From: JACCZR01 sp035296565
GTDB lineage: Bacteria > Actinomycetota > Thermoleophilia > Solirubrobacterales > Thermoleophilaceae
Reading direction: 5' to 3'
DNA length: 64,000 nt
Assembly (NCBI GenBank): GCA_035296565.1
Contig: DATHAQ010000041.1
Coordinates: 138,082 to 202,081 of the forward strand
In this document: positions 8,249-15,816 of the stretch, one piece after another
Numbering within the stretch: the stretch's first letter is position 1
Layout of the letters: each line of letters opens with the position of its first letter
Program-made: the position numbers and the translations under genes
The notes under the pieces: generated by a model
What the model was told of the DNA's origin: nothing
The model's input: the letters and a program-made list of their open reading frames with translations, nothing else
The model's database searches: none

Positions 8249-8547
8249 TCGTCGGCCTTCGCCTTGGGCTCGGGCTTCTTGCTGAACATCTCCAGCATCC
8301 GGTCGGTGACCAGGAAGCCGCCTACCACGTTGATCGTGCCGAACGCGATCGCGATGACCAGGATCAGCTTGTTGAACGCGCCGTCGACCTCACCGATCAC
8401 GAGCAGGCCGCCCAGCAGCACGATGCCGTGGATGGCGTTGGTGGCCGACATCAGCGGCGTGTGCAGCGTGTTGGGGATCTTCGAGATGACCTCGAAGCCC
8501 ACGAACGCGCCCAGGACGAGGATCGCTATCTCGGTGACCAGGTCCAT
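8245..8547 (-). CDS. pntA2: NAD(P) transhydrogenase subunit alpha, membrane part
   Basis: 100 residues with three TM helices. 'FEVISKIPNTLHTPLMSATNAIHG' (residues 18-41) is the conserved signature of the alpha-subunit membrane domain when it is encoded separately from the NAD-binding part. The start codon overlaps the upstream stop as TGATG, and the stop overlaps pntB as ATGA, so all three subunits are tightly coupled. Confidence 0.95.
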   Translation of the reverse strand: MDLVTEIAILVLGAFVGFEVISKIPNTLHTPLMSATNAIHGIVLLGGLLVIGEVDGAFNKLILVIAIAFGTINVVGGFLVTDRMLEMFSKKPEPKAKADE

Positions 8548-9668
8548 CAGGCCGCCGCCTTCTTCGCGCCCTCGTGGACGATCTCGCCGTCGCGGGTGAT
8601 GCAGGCCCCGGCCAGGACCTCGTCCTCGAAGTCCAGCTTCAACTCGCCCTCCTCGATCATCAGCTCCAGCAGCGACTGGACGTTGCGGGAGTACAGCGCC
8701 GAGGCGTGGTCGGGCATCGTCGAGGGCAGGCCCAGCGGCCCGACGACCTTCACGTCGTGCCTGACCACGGTCTGCCCCGGCTCGGTCAGCTCGCAGTTGC
8801 CGCCCGTCTCGGCCGCGATGTCCACGACCACCGAGCCCGGCTTCATCTTGCGCACGGCGTCCTCGATGATCAGCAACGGAGCGGGGCGGCCCGGGATGGC
8901 GGCGGTGGAGATCACCGCGTCCATGCCGCCGATGGCCTCGGCCAGCAGCTCGCGCTGCTTCTGCTGCTCCTCCTCGGTGAGGGCGCGGGCGTAGCCACCG
9001 GCGTCCTCGGCGTCCTCGAGGCCCATGTCCAGCTCCAGGAAGCGCGCGCCGAGCGACTCGATCTGCTCCTTGACCGCACTGCGCACGTCGAAGGCCTGCA
9101 CCGAGGCGCCGAGGCGCCGCGAGGTGGCGATCGCCTGCAGGCCGGCCACGCCGGCGCCCAGCACGAGCACCTGGGCCGGGCGCACGGTGCCGGCGGCGGT
9201 GGTGAGCATGGGGAGGAAGCGCGGGAGCTCCTCGGCGGCGATCAGGGCGGCACGGTAGCCGGCCACGGTGGCCTGCGAGGAGAGAGCGTCCATCGACTGG
9301 GCGCGGGTGATCCGGGGGATGGCCTCCATGGCGAAGGAGGTGACGCCGGCGTCGGCGAGGGCCTTCGAGGTGTCGCCGGCCGTGAGCGGCTGGAGGAAGC
9401 CGATCAGCACACCGCCCTCCTTCATTCGGCTGATCTCCTCGGCGGTGGGCGGGGCGACCTTGGCGACGACGTCGCCGGAGAAGCCGCCGTCCGCGGACAC
9501 GCTCACGCCCGCCTCTTCGTAGGCGCCGTCAGGGTGGTGTGCCGCTTCCCCGGCACCCGACTCCACCGCCAGCTCGATGCCGGTGGGGGAGAGGCGCTTG
9601 GCTACTTCGGGGACGAGAGCGACCCTGCGCTCGCCCTCGGCGACTTCCTTGGGTACCGAGACCTTCAT
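8547..9668 (-). CDS. pntA1: NAD(P) transhydrogenase subunit alpha, NAD-binding part
   Basis: 373 residues, an alanine-dehydrogenase/PntA-like domain I. The N-terminus 'KVSVPKEVAEGERRVALVPEV' is diagnostic, the Rossmann glycine motif is 'VLGAGVAGLQAI' (about 167-178), and 'MKPGSVVVDIAAETGGNCELT' is also conserved. It binds NAD(H) on the cytosolic face and works with PntA2 and PntB. It is the first gene of the operon, divergent from the PAS gene with 52 bp between starts. Confidence 0.96.
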   Translation of the reverse strand: MKVSVPKEVAEGERRVALVPEVAKRLSPTGIELAVESGAGEAAHHPDGAYEEAGVSVSADGGFSGDVVAKVAPPTAEEISRMKEGGVLIGFLQPLTAGDTSKALADAGVTSFAMEAIPRITRAQSMDALSSQATVAGYRAALIAAEELPRFLPMLTTAAGTVRPAQVLVLGAGVAGLQAIATSRRLGASVQAFDVRSAVKEQIESLGARFLELDMGLEDAEDAGGYARALTEEEQQKQRELLAEAIGGMDAVISTAAIPGRPAPLLIIEDAVRKMKPGSVVVDIAAETGGNCELTEPGQTVVRHDVKVVGPLGLPSTMPDHASALYSRNVQSLLELMIEEGELKLDFEDEVLAGACITRDGEIVHEGAKKAAA

Positions 9669-9705
9669 GCGAATCCGAAGCCGGGCAGGGTACTCGACAA
9701 AGCCC

Positions 9706-9711
9706 TAGAGT
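9706..9711 (+). promoter_or_regulatory. Candidate leaderless -10 for the PAS gene
   Basis: TAGAGT ends 9 nt before the GTG at 9721, within the 52-bp divergent space shared with pntA1. No Shine-Dalgarno sequence precedes the GTG. Confidence 0.35.
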
Positions 9712-9720
9712 CAGGGATCG

Positions 9721-10125
9721 GTGGCGTCCTCGCAGCGACCGCTGGAATTGATCCTGGCCCGGAACATGCTCTCGAGCCTGTCCACGCCAGGGGTCTTGGT
9801 GACCTATGACGCGGACATCGTCTTCTACAACGAGGCCGCCGGGGCCCTGCTGGGACGGCGTTTCGAGGACATCGGGCCGGTCCCGGTGTCCGAGTGGATG
9901 GCGATCTTCGGTCCCCGCGACGAGGGGGGCGAGCCGGTGCCCTTCGAGCGCCAGCCGCTCCTCGCGCCACTGCGGGCCGGGCGTCCTGCCCACGCCAGGG
10001 TGCTGATCGGCGCCGCAGACGGCGCCAACCACCAGATCGAGGCCAGCGGTCTGCCGATCATCGGCAGCGACGGCTTCCAGGGCGCCCTGATCTTCTTCTG
10101 GCCCGTCGCCGAGGAGAAGGCGTGA
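9721..10125 (+). CDS. Single-domain PAS protein
   Basis: 134 residues comprising one PAS fold: 'PGVLVTYDADIVFYNEAAGALLGRRFEDIG' is the typical PAS opening, and 'ASGLPIIGSDGFQGALIFFWPV' gives the last strands. There is no output domain. The stop is nested in the GTG of the next gene (GTGA), so the PAS protein and the beta-lactamase-fold enzyme are made together. A sensor role that acts on the partner enzyme is plausible but is inference. Confidence 0.75.
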   Translation: MASSQRPLELILARNMLSSLSTPGVLVTYDADIVFYNEAAGALLGRRFEDIGPVPVSEWMAIFGPRDEGGEPVPFERQPLLAPLRAGRPAHARVLIGAADGANHQIEASGLPIIGSDGFQGALIFFWPVAEEKA

Positions 10126-10988
10126 AGGTCAAGGTCTGGGGCGCGCGCGGCTCGGTGCCCTCGCCCGGCCCCGAGACGAATCGCTACGGCGGCAACACGT
10201 CCTGCGTCGAGGTCATCGCCGACGACGGGACCACGGTGATCCTCGACGGCGGCACCGGCATCCGGAACCTGGGCATGTGCGTGGACCCGGGCGACGGGCC
10301 GCTGCACATCCTGCTCACCCACCTGCACCTGGACCACATCCAGGGCCTGATGTTCTTCGCGCCGCTGTTCCGGCCCGAGTCGGAGGTCACGATCTGGGGG
10401 CCGGCCTCGCCCGAGGCGCCGCTGATGGAGCGCATCGCCCGCTACATCTCCGCGCCGCTGGCGCCGGTCGAGGTGCGCGAGCTGCCCTGCCACCTGGCCT
10501 TCCACGAGGCCGAGCCCACCGAGTGGAACATCGGCGGCCTGCGCATCCGCGCCGACTCGGTCACCCATCGCGGTCCCACGCTCGGCTACCGCGTCTCCTC
10601 GGGCGCGGAGTCGGTCTGTTACATCCCCGACCACGAGCCGGGCCTGGGCGTCCCAATCTGCGACACCGATGACGACTGGCTCTCGGGCTTCGACCTGGCC
10701 CGCGACGCGAGCCTGCTCGTGCACGACTGCCAGTACACCGACGAGGAGCACCGCGACCACCTCGGCTGGGGCCACTCAGCGCTGACCGACGCGCTGCAGT
10801 TCGGGCGGCGCACCCGCGCCGAGCGCGTGGCGCTTTTCCACCACGATCCGCTGCATACGGACGATTTCCTGGACGGCTTCGCGGGGGATGCGGCCGAGCA
10901 GTTCGCCGAGCTCGGGGGCGATCCCACCCAGCTCCAGCTGGCGACCGAGCGGGCCGAGATCGACGTGACCGGCGCTCCGGCCACGTGA
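10122..10988 (+). CDS. Metallo-beta-lactamase-fold hydrolase
   Basis: 288 residues from a GTG that overlaps the PAS stop. The metal motif HxHxDH is 'LTHLHLDHIQGL' (about 65-76); later ligands are likely in 'VTHRGPTLGYRV', 'IPDHEP' and 'GHSALTDAL'. The start 'KVKVWGARGSVPSPGPETNRYGGNTSCVEV' is typical of a PQQB/cyclic-phosphodiesterase-like subgroup often linked to PAS or response-regulator signalling. The substrate is unknown. The last codons contain a 17-bp direct repeat (10962-10979 and 10983-10999) that extends just past the stop. Confidence 0.85.
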   Translation: MKVKVWGARGSVPSPGPETNRYGGNTSCVEVIADDGTTVILDGGTGIRNLGMCVDPGDGPLHILLTHLHLDHIQGLMFFAPLFRPESEVTIWGPASPEAPLMERIARYISAPLAPVEVRELPCHLAFHEAEPTEWNIGGLRIRADSVTHRGPTLGYRVSSGAESVCYIPDHEPGLGVPICDTDDDWLSGFDLARDASLLVHDCQYTDEEHRDHLGWGHSALTDALQFGRRTRAERVALFHHDPLHTDDFLDGFAGDAAEQFAELGGDPTQLQLATERAEIDVTGAPAT

Positions 10989-11009
10989 CCGGCGCTCCGC
11001 CTGGACGCG

Positions 11010-11074
11010 CGCGCACCACGCGTCCCTTCTGAAGGGTTCGTCAGGCGGCTGACGGATTCGCCGCTGCGGTGCGC
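11010..11074. repeat. TCAG-N4-CTGA palindromic element, copy B
   Basis: The core CGTCAGGCGGCTGACG (11039-11054) is a perfect 6-bp inverted repeat with a 4-nt loop, and the ends gcgcacc...ggtgcgc also pair. It spans the stop codon of the GNAT gene, so the element supplies the last codons of that protein. It lies between convergent genes. Confidence 0.65.
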
Positions 11075-11565
11075 CATGTGGTGGCCTTGCGCCGACTGGC
11101 CAGGCGCGCCGACAGCTTCGCCATCAGAGCGTGGGCGGGGCGGTTGTCGCCATGCATCGCGGCCGTGAAGCGCTCGATCCCATGGCGCAAGGCCTCCTCG
11201 ACCAGCTCGTAGCCCATGCGGGTGCCCAGGCCCTGGCCCTGCAGCGGGTCGGCGATCACGATCGCGATCTCGGCCTCCGCGGGATCCTCCAGCCGCACGA
11301 AGCGGCCCACGCCGACCAGGTCGCCGTCGCCGTCGATGGCGACCAGGGCCACGTGGTCGTGGCCGTCGACCTCGGTGAGGTAGCGCAGCTCGGCGGCCGT
11401 GAAGCGCGGCTTGGGGGTCAGGAAGCGACGCTGAATCGTGGCCTCGGACAGATGCGTGAGGCCCCAGCTGAGAAGGGCCTTGTCCTCGGGTCGAATGGGC
11501 CGGATGCGAACGTCCATAGTTCGATTTTGTTCGAACAGAAGCGGTCGCTGTGTGCCCGTCGTCAC
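11041..11565 (-). CDS. GNAT-family N-acetyltransferase
   Basis: 174 residues from the GTG at 11565, which overlaps the upstream stop (GTGA); an ATG at 11517 gives a 158-residue protein that begins directly with the domain ('MDVRIRPIRPEDKALL'). The acetyl-CoA motif is 'IADPLQGQGLGTRMGYELVEEAL' (R/Q-x-x-G-x-G form). Such GNAT domains often acetylate protein lysines or small amines; the substrate is unknown. Its 3' end lies within a palindromic element. Confidence 0.8.
   Translation of the reverse strand: MTTGTQRPLLFEQNRTMDVRIRPIRPEDKALLSWGLTHLSEATIQRRFLTPKPRFTAAELRYLTEVDGHDHVALVAIDGDGDLVGVGRFVRLEDPAEAEIAIVIADPLQGQGLGTRMGYELVEEALRHGIERFTAAMHGDNRPAHALMAKLSARLASRRKATTWRTAAANPSAA
11519..11536. promoter_or_regulatory. 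Perfect inverted repeat at the GNAT start
   Basis: GTTCGA-N6-TCGAAC lies 1 nt upstream of the alternative ATG at 11517, in an AT-rich patch unusual for this window. If 11517 is the true start, the repeat overlaps the promoter and could be an operator. If the GTG at 11565 is used, it lies inside the coding region. Confidence 0.4.
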
Positions 11566-12497
11566 GCAGGCGGGCCGCGCTCCAGGTCGAGCTCGGTGTG
11601 CACTCCGAGGGCGTTGAGGATCGTGTTCGCCTGCTCCAGGCTCCCGGCCTCGCCTACCGCGGCCGCCAGGCGCGCCGAGGAGCGCAGGGCCGCGGCGACG
11701 TCGAAGAAGAAGGTCCCCGCCGCCACCGCCGACAGCTCGACCGAGCGCCGGCCGCCCCTGATTGCCGTGGGGCCTCCGGCCCCGCGGAAGGCGCGAACCG
11801 CCTGCGCGCTTGCCTCCGTAGGCACCTCCGCGAGCGCCCCCTCCAGCCGCTCGACCACCGGGCCCGTCAGGCCCCGCGCCCCCGCCAACCCGCCCGCCTC
11901 CGCCACCTCGCCGAGGCGCTCGAGCGTCTCGGCCGGCGTCAGCTCGCCGTCGCAGCCGATGCCGAAGACGGCCCCGAGCACAGGGACGCCGGACACGCGT
12001 GCCGCCGCGGCGAGCATCAGCGCGTCGCAGAGCGGGCTGCCGAGGCCGGGCTCGTCGCCGTGGGCGAGCGCGTCGCCGCCCACGTCGAGCGCGACCAGGA
12101 GGTCACAGCCGAGGCCCTCCATCGCCTCCGACAGTCCCTCAGCCACCGCCCGGACTCCTGGGTGGGGGTCCACCAGCACGACGTCCTCGCCGAGGAAGCG
12201 CGCCATGTGGGACTCGGCGAACAGGGTCCCGTCGCCGCGCACGCGGGTAGCGGGAGAGGCGGCGAGCACCGGCCCGGCCAGCACCCGCGCGCCCTCGATC
12301 TCCCCGGCGCTGCGCGGCCCCGGACGGGGGTCGATCGGCCGCCGCTCCCAGGTCACGCCCCCGACTACTGGCGAAGCGGCGTGCAGCTGTCGGCACGACT
12401 CGGCGACGGCCAGGGCGCCGACCACGTCGCCGCCTCCACCCACGCCGATCACCAGGGGCCGCCGGGAGGCGGCGAGCAGGGCGTCGGCGTCGATCAC
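11562..12497 (-). CDS. DUF1152 protein
   Basis: 311 residues from a GTG that overlaps the DUF427 stop (GTGA). 'RRPLVIGVGGGGDVVGALAVA' near the N-terminus is a Rossmann-like Gly-rich loop, and 'DLLVALDVGGDALAHGDEPGLGSPLCDA' plus 'GIGCDGELTPAETLERL' are the conserved DUF1152 blocks. The family has no established function; the loops suggest a nucleotide- or sugar-phosphate-binding enzyme. It forms a coupled group with DUF427 and the GNAT gene. Confidence 0.8.
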   Translation of the reverse strand: MIDADALLAASRRPLVIGVGGGGDVVGALAVAESCRQLHAASPVVGGVTWERRPIDPRPGPRSAGEIEGARVLAGPVLAASPATRVRGDGTLFAESHMARFLGEDVVLVDPHPGVRAVAEGLSEAMEGLGCDLLVALDVGGDALAHGDEPGLGSPLCDALMLAAAARVSGVPVLGAVFGIGCDGELTPAETLERLGEVAEAGGLAGARGLTGPVVERLEGALAEVPTEASAQAVRAFRGAGGPTAIRGGRRSVELSAVAAGTFFFDVAAALRSSARLAAAVGEAGSLEQANTILNALGVHTELDLERGPPA

Positions 12498-12949
12498 CAG
12501 TGCAGGGTGCCCGGGGCGCCCTTGAACGGCCCCTGAACACCGCTCGTGATCCAGCCGCCGTAGAAGTCCCCCGCGTTGGGCTCGACGCGCTCGCCGCCGA
12601 GCCAGCACGCGTCGACGGCCTGGGGGTAGAAGGCGACGTGGTCGCGCAGCTCGGCGTAGCGGGCCACGGGGTCGGGGTAGGACCACGCCGCGGCCTCGGC
12701 GCGCCGCTCGCCGACCACGACGTCGAAGTACACGGCCCGGCCCTTCCACTCGCAGAGGCTGCGTCGCCCGTGGCGCTGGAGGTGGGAGACGTCGCCGGCA
12801 GGGAAGTAGATGCCCGGGGCCTGGCTGGTCTCCAGCACGCGCAGGGCGCGCACGGAGTCCGCCACCGTCACTCCGGCCAGCTCGACGCGCGCCCGCAGCG
12901 GAGCGGGCTCGACCCGAGGCGGGCGGGGGTAGTCCCAGACGGACTCCAA
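12494..12949 (-). CDS. DUF427 protein
   Basis: 151 residues. 'VADSVRALRVLETSQAPGIYFPAGDV' and 'WKGRAVYFDVVVGERRAEAAAWSYPDP' match the beta-rich DUF427 fold, with the conserved 'YFP' and 'CEWKG' segments. 'HVAFYPQAVDACWLGGERV' follows, and a short extension ends the protein. It is cytosolic, of unknown function, common in actinobacteria. It is followed by DUF1152 with a 4-bp overlap. Confidence 0.85.
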   Translation of the reverse strand: MESVWDYPRPPRVEPAPLRARVELAGVTVADSVRALRVLETSQAPGIYFPAGDVSHLQRHGRRSLCEWKGRAVYFDVVVGERRAEAAAWSYPDPVARYAELRDHVAFYPQAVDACWLGGERVEPNAGDFYGGWITSGVQGPFKGAPGTLHW

Positions 12950-12950
12950 C

Positions 12951-13337
12951 TCAGCGGGCGATACAGGTCACGACCCGGTCATCCTGACGCCAGGAGCTCT
13001 CCGAGGGCACGAAGAAGAAGCTCTCGGCGCAGCGCCGCTCGGCCGCCGCGAGCACCCGCTTGCGGCCCGGCCAGCGGCCGTCGGGAAGCTGCACCCGGGC
13101 GCGCACCTCGCCCCGGTGTGGCGAGCGGCACGGGACGACCCGCGCGCTCACCGACTCGCCTCCCTCCACGGTGCTCAGGCAGTCGCCGACGCGGAGGTCG
13201 CCGAGGGCCACCCTGGTGGGCTCGATCACGCGCCCGCGCCGGTCACGCACCTCTTCGTCGGAGGCGAAGAGGACGCCGGCGGCAAAGCCGGCGCCCAGCG
13301 CCACCAGCACTGCGAGCAGGGCGAGAGCCCACCGCAT
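12951..13337 (-). CDS. Membrane-anchored septum-formation-domain-like protein
   Basis: 128 residues. One N-terminal hydrophobic helix (3-24) anchors it, and the rest faces outside. 'GDLRVGDCLSTVEGGESVSARVVPCRSPHRGEV' is the pattern of the actinobacterial septum-formation domain (GDC followed by VPCxxPH). Three further Cys suggest disulfides. The exact role is unknown. It starts an apparent four-gene run with DUF427, DUF1152 and GNAT, with only 1 bp before DUF427. Confidence 0.7.
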   Translation of the reverse strand: MRWALALLAVLVALGAGFAAGVLFASDEEVRDRRGRVIEPTRVALGDLRVGDCLSTVEGGESVSARVVPCRSPHRGEVRARVQLPDGRWPGRKRVLAAAERRCAESFFFVPSESSWRQDDRVVTCIAR

Positions 13338-13367
13338 GGCAGGCCCTCGCCCTGGCCTCCTATCGGC

Positions 13368-14345
13368 TCACTTGATGAAGCCCTCCGAGCGGAGGTAGTC
13401 CTTCGCGACCTTCTCCGGCTCCTGCTTGTCGAGGTCCACGCGCGAGTTCAGCTCGCCCATCACCTTCTCGGTGAGCGGCTTCTGAACCTGCTCGATGACC
13501 TTCTGGCCCTCGGGCCCGATCTCCTCGAACGTCTGGTTGCGCATCAGCAGCGAGACGTTGTAGGGCGGGAACAGGGTCTTGTCGTCGTCGACGGTCACGT
13601 ACTTGCCGGTCGTCAGCTCACCGTCGGTGGTGAAGCCGAAGATGACGTCGGCCGAGTTGTTCTCGATCACGTCGTACTTCTCCTCGGAGGCGACGAAGCC
13701 GCCGAACTTCAGCCCGTAGGTCTGCTCGACGCCGAGCAGGCAGTCGATGCGCTTCTTGCACTCCGGGAAGCCCGAGACCTTCAGGTCCTCGGTCTTGCCC
13801 TTGAGGTCGGACATGGTCTTCGGCTTGCCGAGCTTGTTCCACAGCTCCTTGCTCATCGCGAGCCGGTAGGTGTTCTCGAACGGCGTGGGCGGCAGAGCGG
13901 TGATCTGCTCCTTGGCCGTTTCGGCCTTGACCTGGTCGAAGGTCGCCTGCTTCTCCTTGGGCACCTTCTGCACGGGCACCTTGAAGAACGCCGTCAGCGC
14001 CGTGCCCGTGTACTCGGGATAGGCGTCGACTTCGCCTTGGCGGAGAGCCTTGTAGGCCACGACCTCGGAGCCAAGGTCGAGCGACTTCTTGACCTTGAAG
14101 CCGGCGGCCGACAGCGCGTCGGCGTAGATGTTGCCCAGGATGTACTGCTCGGTGAAGTTCTTCGAGCCGACGGTGATCGTCGGCTTGGAGCCCGCCCCCG
14201 AGATCTTCTGGATCTGCTCGCCGGAAGCGGCCTGTGAGCCGCCGCTTCCGCCGCTCTTCTCTTCGTCGTCGTTGCCGCATGCGGCGAGCCCGAGCGCCAA
14301 GAGGAGCGCGGAAAGGATCGCGAGCGGTATGAACCGTGATCTCAT
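13368..14345 (-). CDS. Osmoprotectant ABC transporter substrate-binding lipoprotein
   Basis: 325 residues. The lipobox is LAAC (residues 20-23), followed by a Gly/Ser linker. 'ITVGSKNFTEQYILGNIYADAL' opens the OpuAC/OsmF-type fold, and 'DLGSEVVAYKALRQGEVDAYPEYTGTALTAFF' is the ligand-binding core for quaternary ammonium compounds. It should bind glycine betaine, choline or carnitine outside the membrane. Its ATG overlaps the upstream permease stop (ATGA) and it is the last gene of the four-gene operon. Confidence 0.93.
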   Translation of the reverse strand: MRSRFIPLAILSALLLALGLAACGNDDEEKSGGSGGSQAASGEQIQKISGAGSKPTITVGSKNFTEQYILGNIYADALSAAGFKVKKSLDLGSEVVAYKALRQGEVDAYPEYTGTALTAFFKVPVQKVPKEKQATFDQVKAETAKEQITALPPTPFENTYRLAMSKELWNKLGKPKTMSDLKGKTEDLKVSGFPECKKRIDCLLGVEQTYGLKFGGFVASEEKYDVIENNSADVIFGFTTDGELTTGKYVTVDDDKTLFPPYNVSLLMRNQTFEEIGPEGQKVIEQVQKPLTEKVMGELNSRVDLDKQEPEKVAKDYLRSEGFIK

Positions 14346-15112
14346 GATGTGGCTGCTTCCCTCCTTCGTAGGTTGGGCAGGCGGCGCCTTTGCGGTTCCC
14401 CTGCCCCCAATTTGAGTCCCTCGGGCGTGACCGCCCGCTGCAGCGCCGCCAGGGCGCCGGAGACCGCCAAGGTCAGGACGCTCACAGCGATCGCGGCGCC
14501 GAGCCGCCCGTCGGCACCGTAAACGTTGCCGGAGATGATCGGCGTGCCCAGCGAGTCGACGCTTCCGAGCGGCGCGATCGTCGCGGTGGCCACCACGTTC
14601 ACCGCCGCCACGCGGATGCCGGCGAAGATGGTCGGGAGCGAAAGCGGCAGCTCGACCTGCCGGATGATCTCGGTGTCGGTCATCCCCATGCCGCGTGCGG
14701 CGTCCACCGAGTCGCGCTCGACCTGCGTGACCGCGACCCAGGTGTTGGTGAGCACCGGCGGGAGCGCGAGCAGGGCCAGCGAGAGCATGATCGGGACGAA
14801 GCCCACGCCGATGTAGGCGATGAAGACCGTGAGCAGCACGAGCGTGGGGATCGCCCGGCCGACGTTGGAGGCGTTGATCGCGGCGAACTCGCCCTTGCGG
14901 TGGTGGCCCAGGTAGAGGCCCAACGGGATCGCCACCGCCGTTCCGATGGCCACCGCCGAGGCCGACAGCGCAAGGTGCTTGAGCGTGAGATCGAGCATCT
15001 CCGAGATGCCGCCGACCTCGGTGTTGGGGTCTAGCTGCGAAGGCTGCTGCTTGAACAGGAACTCGATGGCCCCGCCGAAGTCGTTGAGCACGTTCGCCAG
15101 GACGAGGCTCAT
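14342..15112 (-). CDS. Osmoprotectant ABC transporter permease (second)
   Basis: 256 residues from the ATG at 15112, overlapping the stop of the first permease (ATGA). There are six or so TM helices; the cytoplasmic coupling loop 'VERDSVDAARGMGMTDTEIIRQVELPLSLPTIFAGIR' is the EAA motif. 'LTLKHLALSASAVAIGTAVAIPLGLYLGH' is the usual N-terminal part. It pairs with the permease at 15109 to form the channel. The C-terminus is basic. Confidence 0.93.
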   Translation of the reverse strand: MSLVLANVLNDFGGAIEFLFKQQPSQLDPNTEVGGISEMLDLTLKHLALSASAVAIGTAVAIPLGLYLGHHRKGEFAAINASNVGRAIPTLVLLTVFIAYIGVGFVPIMLSLALLALPPVLTNTWVAVTQVERDSVDAARGMGMTDTEIIRQVELPLSLPTIFAGIRVAAVNVVATATIAPLGSVDSLGTPIISGNVYGADGRLGAAIAVSVLTLAVSGALAALQRAVTPEGLKLGAGEPQRRRLPNLRRREAATS

Positions 15113-15816
15113 GCGGCCGCCGCCCTGCGCCACGGGGTCATGAGCCACTGCACTATCAGGATCAGGAGGTCGAGCACGAGCGCGAGCCCGATGGCCAGCG
15201 CGCCCGCCACGGCGATGTTGGACTGGAAGCCCTTGTCCGCGTTTATCTCCTCGCCGAGCCCGCCGGCGCCCGCGAAGAAGGCCAGCGCCGCCAGCCCTAC
15301 GGTGGTAGTGGTCGCGATGCGCAGCCCCGCGAAGATCTCCGGCAGGGCCAACGGCACCTCGACCCGCCACAGCAGCTGGCGCTCGGTCAGGCCCATGCCG
15401 CGTGCGGCGTCGACGCTCTCCTTCGGCACCGCCTCGAGGCCCGCGGTCACGTTCACGAAGATGAAGATCAGCGTGTAGGAGACGAGCGCAACCAGCCCGG
15501 TCACCGTCCCGCGGCCGGTGATGGGAAGCAGCAGCAGGAACAGCGCGACGCTGGGGATCGCGTACAGGATCTGCGCCGATGCCGACAGGGGCGGCAGCAG
15601 CCAGCGCTTGCGGTGGGCGATCAGGGCGAGGGCGAAGGCGATCACGAAACCGATGGCGACCGACACCACGGTGAGGAAAATGTGCTGAAGGAAGGGATCG
15701 ACGTAGCGGTGGAGGTTGTCGGCGATCCAGTCCGGGCAGAAGCCGTTGTTGGCCTCGCAGGTGCCTCCCTGCCGCTCTCGGATCTCGAGTTGGCCGAGCT
15801 GGAGCCAGCTATTCAT
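15109..15816 (-). CDS. Osmoprotectant ABC transporter permease (first)
   Basis: 235 residues with five or six TM helices. The EAA loop reads 'VPKESVDAARGMGLTERQLLWRVEVPLALPEIFAGLR', almost the same as in the partner permease, and 'IVQWLMTPWRRAAAA' ends it. The first 40 residues precede the first TM helix and contain two Cys. It overlaps the ATPase gene by 8 bp. Confidence 0.93.
   Translation of the reverse strand: MNSWLQLGQLEIRERQGGTCEANNGFCPDWIADNLHRYVDPFLQHIFLTVVSVAIGFVIAFALALIAHRKRWLLPPLSASAQILYAIPSVALFLLLLPITGRGTVTGLVALVSYTLIFIFVNVTAGLEAVPKESVDAARGMGLTERQLLWRVEVPLALPEIFAGLRIATTTTVGLAALAFFAGAGGLGEEINADKGFQSNIAVAGALAIGLALVLDLLILIVQWLMTPWRRAAAA

Noticed and set aside
6869..8599. Long plus-strand open frame opposite pntB/pntA2
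   Set aside because: Its protein is His/Asp/Arg-rich without any domain and is the antisense of well-conserved pnt genes.
8574..9809. Long plus-strand open frame opposite pntA1
   Set aside because: Composition is that of an antisense shadow in high-GC DNA; pntA1 motifs are on the other strand.
10962..10999. 17-bp direct repeat acgtgaccggcgctccg at the end of the metallo-beta-lactamase gene
   Set aside because: Only two copies and within coding sequence; most simply a small slippage duplication.
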